Assembly: GCA_951802195.1 (NCBI GenBank)
Contig: OX637637.1
Location: 372,001-436,000, forward strand
DNA from: Tausonia pullulans
Taxonomy: Eukaryota > Basidiomycota > Tremellomycetes > Cystofilobasidiales > Mrakiaceae
Length of the DNA: 64,000 bases
Direction: 5' to 3'
Shown here one piece after another: positions 25,923-38,411 of the stretch; position 1 is the stretch's first letter, and every line of letters starts with the position of its first letter. The position numbers and the translations under genes are program-made. A model generated the notes under the pieces. It was not told the DNA's origin. It worked only from the letters and a program-made list of their open reading frames with translations, and did not search any database.

Positions 25923-28900
25923 TCAACTGCGGATGACCCTCGCTCCTCCAAACGCGCCGAGGTCTCCGTGCATGGCGAGCGGACATCCAATGAGGTGCAG
26001 GCTCGGGGCGATCTCGAGGACCTCGCTGGCGGCCTTTACGATCTGTTCGTAGAGAAGTCAGTCAAGCGTGCCCGCGGGCGTTCAGAAGGCGAACAGACTT
26101 ACAGAGGGGCCGAAAGAGCCCTGAACAAAGCGCAAATCGATGGTAAGAGCCGGGAATCTGTCATACCGAGAGCTCTCCTCGTCAGCCAGCATTCTTCCAT
26201 CATTTATTTATTTGCCTGGGGCTCACGCCTCGTCAAGGAGCTTGGCGTTCGCCTGGAGTTCACTCGGGATCGCTTCGACCGACTCATAAGCGTGGATGAG
26301 GATAAGCTTGCTCGTCTGCTCGTTCTTGAGGACGTAAAGAACAACCTGGATGAGACTCGAGATCTAAAATGTTTGTTCGTTAGCAAGTGGTTTACACTGA
26401 GAGATGAGTTTGACATACCTCGTCGTCCTTGACCCACGCGCAGATCTCGTCTCTCTTGGCCTTGCGTGTGCTCGCGACGAGCGCCCGCCGAAGCCTTGAC
26501 CGGATGGAGGCTTCTCTCCGTGACGGCGCTCCTGCTGCGTTTGTTCGACGGCGAAGGAAGGCTGGAAGTTGTGGAAAGGACGTGTGGTCGAGAACCCAGA
26601 CGAGGAAGCGGGTCGTCAAGGCCCACTTCTGGCCAATCCAGAGGATGCTAAAGATCGCGCCTAGGTAGAGGGCGAGGAGAAGGAGGATAATGGGGGTAAG
26701 GATGATGTTGCCGACGATCATGACCGCCATGAGTGTAAAGGCGAGGACGATGGTGAAGAGGGAAGTCTTGTGGAAGGGCGCGGGAACCGGGAGATGCGGG
26801 ACATTATGGTGGACGAGGAAGGCGGAGATAGTGAACTGGTGGTGAAAGTAGCGTCAAACGTGGAGGTCGAGGAGCACAGTGACGAGGAAAGACACGTACG
26901 GCAAACATGACCGACATGAAGGAGACAGAAAAGACACCGGAGATCCGGGCGAGGTCGAAATTTGCCGTCGCATAGAAGACTATGCGACGACCATCAGTTT
27001 TGGTGATTCAACTGCAGCGTTCAGAAACGATCGTACCAAGACAGAGTATGAGGTAGGTCCCAACCGAGACCCAAGGGCTGCCGGTGACAGGAAGTGTGCG
27101 AAGGAAGGCTGCAGGGAGGACCTTGTCGGTTGCAAGCTTGTCCAGAAGTCCACAGCATGCGACTCCACCGCAGAGAACGCCACCACTGTGAGATTCAAAG
27201 AAAGCCCAGCGCGGTCAGTGTGAGATAAGCGGGAATAGGGTACCGAGCGTAAACTGACCAAAGGACGATGACTGCGTCAATGACGACAAGAATCGAGAGC
27301 CAGCGGCCGGATGTGGCCGCACGGGCGAGGAGGGAAAGAATGTAGGAGCTTGAAAGGATTTCGGCATTGGGAAGTAGGGCGAAGACGAGTAGGAGGAGCG
27401 GGACGTTGAGTAGGATCGCGCCGTAGAGGAGGTTCCGGACGACGCGAGTGTAGACGCCTGGCTTGACCTCTTCGATGTACCTGTTGCAACAACCAAGTAG
27501 AAGAGACTAAGCCCTGGTAAAAGCTAGCTCGTCTATGCGGGACGTGTCACTCACGTAGGGACGCATTCTATGCCCGTCACGCCAAGGAAACCAACGCAGA
27601 TCCCGTTAAAGACCGCGCGGGCCGCGCTGCTACCGCCATGCCAGGTTGCGACGGAGTCGGTCCAGTTGGCTGAGAGAACCGCCGTGCCCGTCTTCCCCCA
27701 AGCGACGAAGGAGGTGATCATGAGGATGGCCATGGTAAGGAGCTTATTGAAAGGCTATCAGCGAGGCTTCCAAAGAGACGAAACAAGGTAGATTGGGCAT
27801 CACGTGGAAGATACAGATGGTCAAGGTCAGGCGCGTCGAATCACGCAATCCGGCAAGCAGAGCGAAAGCGAAGACTGAATGTGAGTATACAATTATCAGT
27901 CACCCGTGCAGAGCGACATATTAAAGGATTTACACGCACTGACGATAATAAGGATGGAAATAATGAATTCTTTAAAGGGAATTCCCACCTCTCCCTTGAT
28001 ATAGGCCGCAGCTGTAGCGGCTGAGACCATTCCCGTGGCAATTCTGGCCGATCCTCGCAGGAAGCGCGCTCGTCAGGAGACCGCGCAAAGTTCTTGGCAG
28101 ATACGACGAGACTCACACATCAAGGAGCGTAATTGCCGCTCCTAGGAGGCCCATTGTCTTGCCCGAGACATTAAGGAGGTAAACATACTACATCGTCGTA
28201 CGTCAGTGCGCATACGGGAACTGACACATCATGAAGGAGGATTGACTCACGTTGGCTCCGTTCAATCGCATAGCACCAGCAAGCTCAACCATGATCCCTC
28301 TCCATAAAAGAAGAATGATGCATGCGACAAGCATCGAGAGAGGTGACAGTGTGAGCGCAACAGCGCAGATAGACGGCATGCTGCGTTCCAAGGTCAGCCA
28401 GCCGACTTTCGCGAACACGAAAGGAGGAAACAAAATTTTTACCTATAGAAGACGCTTCCGAAGCATGCATTTCCTGCAACACTTGTCGCTCGAAATTCGC
28501 CAAGAAGCTCCGTCTCGGTCTTGTGGGCGTCGAGCTCGCCGATTGCGACGGGCGGCGCTGGCGGCAAGGAGATGTACGAAGTGGCTCCCCATCCGGCAAA
28601 CTCAAAGTCATCGTCCGCTTCGAAGCCACCAGCTAGGGCGTCTGAGGGAAATTTTGTACGCTTGAGGGTGCCTGGGCCTTGTGTCCGCAGCCGGCGGACG
28701 ATCTAAAGGGGCGTCCGTTGTCAAAGGGCGAGCGGAAGGCGTCGCTGGGCACCGACATACCGTCTCAAACTCAGAGCGCTCGAAAGAAGGAGGCTCGGAC
28801 TCCTGGCGTACAAAATCTGCTCGAGTGGTGGTTGGAATCAGACCACATCGTCTGTATTCTGAATACGTGCCTGCCACTGCAACAAGCTGACCTTGCGCAG

Positions 28901-29156
28901 CTTCTCGCGCCTTGGCTTTTCCCTTCATGCTCCCCATTCGGAACGACTCCAAATCCCGCATGCTGTCGCCCAAATCATTGCTGTCCTCGTCGTCGCTTCC
29001 CGAGGCCCGGATGGCGGTGATGTCGAGTGTGTGGGGTATGGTGTAGACCAGGCCACGACGAGGCGACGCGGCGGCGTGGTTGGTTGAAGGGGAGAGGTGG
29101 CTCGCCGACGCCTGTGTTTGGGGACGAATCCGGCGGTTGGGGGTGGAAGGCAGCAT
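25923..29156 (-). CDS. APC-superfamily amino-acid permease with soluble C-terminal domain
   Basis: A long N-terminal tail rich in Ser, Asp and Glu (with SGSDDEDSND) is followed by about 12 membrane segments. Examples are NACFGSVFYSMPSICAVALT, LVACIILLLWRGIMVELAGA (with RLNGANYVYLLN), TMGLLGAAITLLDV, IISILIIVSVFAFALLAGLRD, FNGICVGFLGVTGIE and VFYATANFDLARISGVFSVS. This is the APC fold of amino-acid and polyamine permeases. After the last segments a soluble C-terminal part follows with FYVLKNEQTSKLILIHAYES and FVQGSFGPS and ends HGDLGAFGGARVIRS, a pattern that recalls the cytosolic C-terminal domains of cation-chloride-like and USP-bearing permeases. Substrate unknown. Many introns. The start MLPSTPNRR at 29156 gives the full acidic tail. 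Confidence 0.8.
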
Positions 29157-29714
29157 TTGAAGGTTTGATCTAAGAGGGCGTGTTCAATGTTGATTGAAAA
29201 GGAAGTTGACTGAGAGAAGGTCCGAGAGTCGCTGCGAAAGAGGGGACAGGTTCACTGAGAGTTCTTCATGTCAACAAACGGGCGCGAGAGTATCAGAATA
29301 TAGGGCCGGACAGCTGATAGGCTGTACCAGAGCGCATATACATACACCCTGTCTTGCCGGAAAGTGCAGGTTACGCCCAAGAACAACACCCAGAGTTGAG
29401 CGAGTGAGCTTCTAGGCCGAAGGAGGGAGAATCGAGCTGTGGCCCTCTCGGAGTCTCAGTGTTCTGGGTTTTGCATCCTACGCAGAATTTTATGGCTGCT
29501 GCGTTGGACACTCACTAGCTTTTTATCGAGATGATTGATTGGTCGTTGTTGGGAGCAACCTCTCCCGAGCGCTTGCTACAACTCAGGCTTTCTTCAGGTG
29601 CCGCGAGCGGGCGGTGCGGTGGGCTGTCTGTCTCCCTATCACGCGTCTGAGTTCGTAGTTTCCCTCAGCCCAACAACGACCACGACCGCGTCACCACTTC
29701 ATTACACTTTCAAG
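29157..29714. promoter_or_regulatory. Divergent intergenic region (permease / Maf)
   Basis: 558 bases between divergent start codons, holding both promoters. No gene is seen. Confidence 0.45.
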
Positions 29715-31162
29715 ATGGCCTCAAAACACACTCCATGCACGCCGGACTGTCTCCCGATCCCGGCGTTCAACAAAATGCAGGGCAAGCGGTCTGTCCTCGC
29801 TGTCCGTCGTCAACTCCTGCTTCCCCGTCGCTGACGCGCTCGGCCTCGCCCGCGCGCTTCGTTCCTTCCCCTTGGTATCTCAGCATCGTTCTCGCGAGCG
29901 CTAGCCCCAGGAGGAAGGAGATCCTGGCTTCCCTTGTGTGTCTCTTGTCTCCTTCTGGTGGAGAGTGGGCGTATTGCCTTGAGGTCCAGGAGGACGATTC
30001 AGAGCGGTCTTCAACCTTGGACCGCCAAATCCGATCTTCGGCAGGCTGTCACGATGCCGCTCCTAGGCAGCCCTCCTTACAACTCTAGTGCTTCCATATC
30101 TGTGCTTCTCGATTGGCGCTCTCCTGGCCCGCCTTGCCGCCCTCTCTTTTCTCTCTCGAGCATCTCACACGTTGCTCCCCAAGACCCGCTCAGACACCCT
30201 AGAGCTGACCATCGTCGCTTTGTTTTCTCACACCAGGGTTTCACGCCGGAGATCGTCGTCTCCAACTTTGCCGAGGACCTCCCACACACGTTATACCAGG
30301 ACGACCTCTCCCAGTATCCGATCGCTACCGCCGGCGAGAAGGTGCGTCGCGTCTTGCAGAGCGAAACGGGCTGTCACCCTCTCAGACCCACCAATGTGTC
30401 AATCGCCGTCTCTGACTTTCCGTACGATCGCCCTCCTTTCCATGATGGCTTAGGCTATGGAAGTCTACACACGTCTCGTTGAGAGCCAGCCTGAGGATGC
30501 TCCTGATCTTGTAATCGCCGGTGCGTGCAAGTCAAATCATCCGCCGTGACCAGCACAGCTCATCTGACCTGCGTTTCTCAGCCGATACCGTCGTTGTCTA
30601 CCCTCCCATTCGGGACCCCAACACTCGGCAGGAGCTTGGCGCTGACCTGACAAGCAGCGAGATCCTCGAAAAGCCCGCCGCTCCGGGGGACAACGTTAGT
30701 GCCTTCGCCTGCTCTCTTGTTGGTCCGGCCTTGACTCTGACTCATCGTCTTACAGCTTCGCATGCTGCTCAACATGTCCGGCAAGACGTGCCAGGTTGTC
30801 ACGGCCGTCACCATCAGTCCGCTTCCATCTCCCTCCCTCTCCCTCTGGGCCTCTATTGACTCTCACGACCTCCCCGCCCAGTCTTCCCCATCATCGCCGC
30901 CCCGGGCTACATGCTCCGTTCCTTCACTACCTCCTCCCTCGTCTCCTTTTACGAGAACGACCTCGCAACTCTCGAAGCTTACGTCGAGTCCAAAGACGGG
31001 GAGGGAAAAGCCGGCGGGTTCGGCATTCAGGGGCTTGGGGCACTCCTCGTCGAGAAGGTCGAGGGCGACTACAATAACGTTGTTGGGTTCCCTGCGGCGC
31101 CGTTCTTCAAGTGGCTAGAGGAGCTGTTTGAGGAGGATGAGGATCTGCTGGCCTTTGAGTAG
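29715..31162 (+). CDS. Maf/HAM1-like nucleotide pyrophosphatase (septum formation protein Maf)
   Basis: Maf proteins hydrolyse non-canonical or modified nucleoside triphosphates to monophosphates. The signature IVLASASPRRKEIL appears directly after the first intron (CG|C join recreating Arg). The next parts are FTPEIVVSNFAEDLP, DLVIAADTVVVYPP (catalytic Asp), ILEKPAAPGDNLRMLLNMSGK with VVTAVTI, then YVES near the C-terminus, GFGIQGLGALLVEKVEGDYNNVVGFP (Gly-rich, with the family's LI-EGD-NVVGLP motif) and an acidic tail. At about 240 residues the length is typical for the family. The short N-terminal exon MASKHTPCTPDCLPIPAF is open and well spliced but is not conserved in families I know. Confidence 0.9.
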
Positions 31163-31295
31163 GAGGAAGGAGGAGGCAAGATATAGACATAGATTTTTCA
31201 GACCCTGGGTCCAAAGTAAAAATTATTATTATTGATACACAACAAGATAGAAAACAAGGTGCGAAAGTACAAGTAAGGAGAGGGAGAAAACCTCA
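31163..31295. terminator. Short convergent 3' region
   Basis: Only 133 bases separate two convergent stop codons, so the transcripts probably overlap or share the AT-rich stretch at 31205-31225 as their polyadenylation region. Confidence 0.4.
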
Positions 31296-32622
31296 TCACA
31301 TCCTCGCCAACGCCTTCTTCCTCTCTCTCCCTGCTTCGGCACGCTCCCTCAAAATCTCGTTCCACGCAGCGACCGCCTGCTGCTTTCCACCGTGCAAGTC
31401 GATCTCGACCGTCTCGACGCCGATCTGGATCTCTGGTAAGTCCTTCGCGTCCTCCTCGCCCCCGCCATCCAACGTCGAGAGCGACTGTGGTCGGCTCGTA
31501 GGCTTTGGTGGCGCGGGGGAAAGGATGAAGACCGAGAGGGCAATAGAGGGGGGCTGCCCGGAGGATAAAGGCGGGTCGTCGGCGATGAGGGAGGAGAGCT
31601 GCGTGGTAGGTGCGGAGGAGGCGGGCGAGTTGGGGGCGACGTTCGAGGGGCTGATGGTCGAATTGATGGTCGAAACAGACAGAGGCTGTAGGACGAGGCG
31701 TCAGTGGTGAATCAATGTGAAATGCAAGATGAGACAGAGGGGGGAAGGCAAGAAAACGGCCCCGAGGCCCTGGCTTCAAGGAGAGAGCCACGGTATCGCC
31801 AGAGGCGGAGATGGATAAGGCTGCGAGGATCGGCGACCTCTGCCGCTCCTTTCGCGAGTGATCAGAGAAGCGTGAGCGCATGCCACCAGCAGGACGCGTC
31901 CGTGATAGGGCAGGCCAGACAAGAAAGGCTTCCCACAAGCCTCCGCTCCCCTCTCGTCGTAAGGCCAAAAGTAGGAGACATGCAAGGGAGAGCGAGAAGC
32001 GAAAAAGGCTCACTAAGGTGTTGTTCGGGCTCATCCACCACGGTGTCGCTGAGTCGTTGGCCTTTGCCTTCTCCGATGCCACCTCCACCCACCCCGCCAT
32101 CTCTCCCTTCTTCTCCTTCTCCGTCGACGATACTGCTACATTTGGCAGAGCCGAATCCCAGATCTCTGGCCGTTCCCCAGGATCAATTTCGTCTCTCCCG
32201 CCTGATCTTCGGCCGCTGCCCGGGTAGAGGCGGGCCCAGTCGTTGCCGCCCCTCGAGGGGTCGAAGGCCGAGGCGGAGGAGAGGAAGGTACCGCCGTTGC
32301 GGCGAATGAAGTAGAATCGGGCAATGCTAGGAAAGCCGGGAAACAGTGGAAGGTCAGTAAAATAGCGGAGAAAGGTGACCTCAACGGGAAGAATTGTACG
32401 ACTTACACGGTCTGGAGCCGAGTACAGCGGCGGGGGAGAGAGGTAAGGAGGGAGGGATCGGGAACGAGTCAGGCCGCGACCGCGATGCTCCTCGTTTCGC
32501 TCATGGAACCATCCAGAGCAAAGACGTACGACGCAGACGATCGTGATGCCGACGGCGACAAAGATAAGGGCGTAGAGTGTGAGACTTGGGCTCTGGTAGT
32601 AATTCGAGTTGGGTGATGACAT
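31296..32622 (-). CDS. Single-pass membrane protein of unknown function
   Basis: The N-terminus (MSSPNSNYYQSPS) precedes one membrane segment, LTLYALIFVAVGITIVCVVRLC, at about residues 14-36. A basic stretch, a proline-rich part and FIRRNGGTFLSSASAFDPSRGG follow. An intron after NNT-L (donor gtgagc) joins to PLSVSTINSTISPSNVAP, then a Ser/Pro-rich part and a short acidic module LPEIQIGVETVEIDLHGGK. The final exon ends in basic residues. The upstream stretch around 32330-32406 reads in frame and was kept as coding, but a good donor at 32401-32406 leaves an alternative splice open. I do not recognise the family; Ser/Pro-rich cytosolic tails of this kind are common in fungal plasma-membrane proteins. 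Confidence 0.6.
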
Positions 32623-33176
32623 GGCGCGGATGTGAGAGGAAGCGGTGGTAGGTCAAGACCAAAGGTGGCTTCGAACGGATCGACGCAGGCGACGTGTATG
32701 CGATTGACTGTTGTTGTTGCGTGCAAGAAGCGAAAGAGGAAGAGAAACGGGATTGAAACGGGGATACACGGATGCAAGCCATAAGGTGGTTGCGGGAAGG
32801 AAAGCAGGGAAGGGGTGACGCGACGACGTCAGGAGAGCGGGAGAAGGGCAGAGAGGTGGACAACGGGAGGCGCCCGACTTGGCTGCTGATCGTCTCTGTC
32901 GCTCTCATCGGGCCGTCGTTTGTCGACGCCCGCAGGCCGTCGTCCATTAGATAGTTCTGATCCAGGCCCGGTCAGCCGATGACCCGTCAGGGAGATCCCC
33001 TGTGAAAGTCGGACAGCCTTATATCCGACCCGGAAGCCGGCCAGTATAACCCCCAAGTGGAAACAGAAGGAGACAGAAGATGGCGTACAAAACAATACTA
33101 GTCAAAGGTAAAAATGGGGATATTGGGCAGGGGCACCCACGCCCACACCGTTCCCCGGCTCGACGCTGGCGCCATG
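32623..33176. other. Spacer between two minus-strand genes
   Basis: 554 bases with no supported coding frame; holds the end of the fucosyltransferase-like gene and the promoter of the membrane-protein gene. Confidence 0.45.
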
Positions 33177-35184
33177 TCACGGCTGCACGCGCACATCGCG
33201 CGAGACCCCACCATTCCACTCGCGGACCCTCCGGGCGGCGAGAATGGTCACTGAGCAATGAACCCTGTCAGTAAACAGAACAGACTTCGGCTGAATTCAG
33301 CTGCGGGTGGCAGTGGTACACCACGCACTGGTGGATTTATCGGTACCTGAGAGGAGCGTATGAAAAGGTAAGGCCAGCTGCGTTCGCTCAGACGGGGACA
33401 TGGGCGAGATGAGCACTCACCGACGAAACCGATCCCCTTAGAAAGGAGCCAGTTGTCGATCAGCATGGGATACCTGTGGTTCCAAATCAGAGTTCGAGAT
33501 CAGCGTCCACGACCCTCGCATTTTTCAGTCCACCTGCAACTCACCAATCCCCCCATAACTCGCGAATTTCACGACTCAGCTCGTCGCTCACACGGATCCA
33601 ACCCCTCCCCTCCAGACTCCCGAGGAACGCCTCGTCTGTCTCGTCTGTCGTGAAGAGGACGCGGTCCACGCGGCCGTGCCCAGCATCGAGAAGGAGTTGC
33701 TGGACCTCGCCGACGCTAGCGACGTACTCCGAGAGCTGGAGACACGTCCCTTCCGGGCGGTCGAGGCACTCAGGGAGCTTGAGAAAGTCGCCTGAGGTGC
33801 GCGAGGCCGTATCAACAAGGCATGCGAAAAATTGGAATCCGAAGTTCATACGCACCGTGCCTGATGTGGACAGCGATGAAGGGCGGCAGAACCCATTCCT
33901 CCGCCGGTTCCTGATTATTATTGTTTCCTTCCTTGAGCCCAAAAAGCCGATGGGCAATGATCCTACCCTTACGCTCGAGGTCCGCCGACCATTTCATCTC
34001 TCGGCCGACGGTAGACCAGGCTCCGACCTCGGAGCCATATTGACCGTTCCATTCTGAAGGTGACCAGGCGTCGGGTGATGAGACGGCAAAATACACTAGG
34101 GGGGATTGTTAGAGGAAGGGCGAGACGACAAGACAAGACTGAGAGACTGACGATTGTCGACGCAGGCCATGTTGGTGTTCGGCAACGGACGAGGAGCGGT
34201 GTTGTTGTCGGCGAGCATGGCGAGGTACTCGTCGACGAGGTCCGATTCTGGGTGGAGGTACGCAGCGAGGACGTCGAATTGGGGGTGAAGAGGCGAGGGA
34301 AGGACAGCTGGTGGGACGTCAGTGAAGACGGGCTCTGTGTGGGCGGGAGATATCAAAACGTGGTGAGCTAAAGCGCGCGTCACCGCCGCCACCACCACAG
34401 AAATCTAAGCCGGCGGCTCACTGATGTGGTACCGCTCGTACGTGAAGTCCAGACGGTCGATGAAGCACTTCCAACACCCGAGCTCCCACCATCCATCTTC
34501 TGGAACCATCGACGACGTCTCGATCTGCTGGCCATTCGGAGGTGCCGGCCAATGCCCGATCTCGACGATCTCGGTGTAGTCAACGATGCCCCGGAAGCCC
34601 GGATGTTTCGCCTGAAGGGCGGAGACGAGCCTCGGCAGGTCAAATATCGCTGAGAAAGCCAGGCGAGGGTCTGGATCTGTGACGAGCGAGCTACCTCCGA
34701 GCTGGCTTGGGTGGCCGAGGAAAGCAGGGAGGATGGGAACTCTGGAGGAGAGGAGGGCAAGATGAACAGTGTTGGCGTAGCTGATCACTGGAAGAGGAGG
34801 CGGAGAGGTCAGCCCAGGTCTTAAATAGGAAAGAGGAGGGGATAAACCTTGGTTGTTCCAGCCAGCTATGTGGCCGGAAAGGAGGTAATGCTCGTCAGAC
34901 TTGAAGCGGTCTGCGAGAAGCGCCGAAGTTGATTCAGTTGACTTGCACCTCACCTGTCCGAGATGTGACTGTCGATCCCTCTCACCCTTGAAATTGTCGC
35001 CACCATTGATCATCTCTCCTTGGAGAACGTCTTTGCTACTGGGGATCGCGACCTGACCCCCAACGTCGAGCGTGGCGTGAGCTAAGGCGTCCTCGAATTC
35101 CTCCGTCTGCCAGACCAGGTAGGACGTCATGAGGAGGACGAGGACGGCAGCGAGAACCGGTATGCGGGAGACGCGGAAGTGCAT
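33177..35184 (-). CDS. GDP-fucose O-fucosyltransferase-like protein (type II membrane)
   Basis: The start MHFRVSRIPVLAAVLVLLM at 35184 gives a short cytosolic tail and a signal anchor, as expected for a Golgi/ER glycosyltransferase. The lumenal part has ISYANTVHLALLSSRVPILP, the family motif PFIAVHIRHGDF (with the intron inside the HG-D part), FTTDETDE, LIDNWLLSKGIGFVGT, then STMTILAARRVREWNGG. The last pair is the C-terminal binding motif typical of fungal PF10250-type proteins. GDP-fucose binding is inferred from the HxRHGDF-type motif; the acceptor is unknown and fungi often lack fucosylated glycans, so the donor may differ. An upstream in-frame start uses no ATG. Ends with stop at 33177-33179 after a Val/Arg-rich tail. 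Confidence 0.8.
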
Positions 35185-36626
35185 ATGCGCAAAGGGGAAC
35201 AAAGGGAGCAATGGTGATGAAGCTGGTTAGACGAAGACGAAAGTGGGAGAACGCAAGGGAGAGGAGAGCACTGAGAATCGAAGGACACGGGATCAGTCGC
35301 TGTTGTCCTGGTCGGTGGCGGCCTCTCTCCCCCCTCAGTCTCTGAAGGGCCGGCGAAAGCTGACGATGCTCACATGGTCCAGGCTTAACAGGTTGAAGCT
35401 TCGTCTGGATACTGATCGAATACCTGATTTATCTCCGAGAAACAATGCGTTGCTAGTGGTTGTTAGATGGATAGGGACAGGACAGGACAAGCCCATCGGT
35501 GTCACCCGAAACCCCCTGCGCTGCTGTCTCGCGCCAACTCGACGATTGTGGCGTTCGTCCGTCCTTGAGGCCGCATAAGTAGCAGGCACGTCTTGCCTTT
35601 CTGCTCTCCAGCGACTCAAACAGATTAAGGAATGTGATGTCACCCAGACAAGTGACCGCAAATAATCTCTATTACGACTTCTGCCCTCTCTCCCCCCTCT
35701 CCCCTTGTTCAGCCTTTGAAACGCTCATTCAGCAGGATCAGTTCCGATACCCTACATGATATGCTAGGGACAGTTGATGGTGGGAGAGGGCATCAGAGCT
35801 GGCCTTGGAGAAAGGTGCCTCGATGAACGCTGGACCCACATAGCGATTGACACGTCGACGTCGCCATAGCAATGAGACCCGTCCAGAAACGATACCCGAA
35901 TGAATGAGAAATATGTGATATTGGGCTTATATACCTCAGGTGTCCCGATTAACAGGGTCTTGAGAGATGACCTGGGGGAACTCGGAAATGGGGGATGCAT
36001 GAAAAATGACACGAGTATCGTCGCGCAACGAGGAGAAAGCTCAGACGATGCTTTGGTCGGGGGAGTACGTGCTTGCTAATCTCTCAAATTCTTGAGATAA
36101 CTCTCAGCCATTCAGCAAGAGACTGAATGAAGGAGAAAGGTCGTTCCATGACGAGCGATCGGAGAGGCGGGACGATTCGACCGTTGGACTACGTCTTTGG
36201 GCGGGTGAGAATGGCCGTGGACAGTGAAGCATGGAGATGTGGGATGCATCACGGGCCTTTGAGATGAGAGGGTGGTTGTTCGAAGCAATATTAGGTTTCG
36301 CTCAAGCCGCCGACGCGTCAAGCTCTTGTCGACATTCGGTCGGTGTTACCACTCTACAGCGCCGAGACTGAACGGTTTTCATATATCGTGAGGACAAAGT
36401 CAAAGGACCTACCCCATCGCTAGATGTCACCGCGCTCGTTACCCGCAATCGAAAGCCTTGACGACGGCGCCTGCGCCTTCCTTCCGACTTCCTTGCGTGC
36501 GCCCGGCAAGGCTGGGCCGAGTCCCGGCGAGGCCGAACTCCCCTGCGTATGGCGACCCTGACTCTTCTTCTCTTCCCCTCAACCACGACAATCTAGTCCC
36601 TCTAGCATCCTATTTTCTTTAGACAT
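35185..36626. other. Intergenic spacer without recognisable gene
   Basis: 1.44 kb between divergent start codons. Only short frames without motifs are present. Two promoters are expected here. The middle (35650-36300) has lower GC than its surroundings. Confidence 0.5.
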
Positions 36627-38301
<1,675 letters not shown>

Positions 38302-38411
38302 GGGCTGGAGTTAGGTTGTTTGCATGTCGTTACGTGGTGCTCATGGACTTGTGTTGGTGTGTTTCTCTCCTGAATTTCGGCGAACGTGCGACCCATAGCA
38401 TATATCGACAC

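Noticed and set aside
31198-32622. Unspliced reading of the single-pass membrane protein to 474 residues
   Set aside because: The middle part is intron-like: after a good donor (gtgagc) the frame is Arg/Ser-rich, and splicing to the acceptor before PLSVSTINS gives sequence with much better codon bias.
35764-36012. Minus-strand frame of 82 residues in the 35-36.6 kb spacer
   Set aside because: No motif, no splice-consistent extension, and codon use unlike the neighbouring genes.
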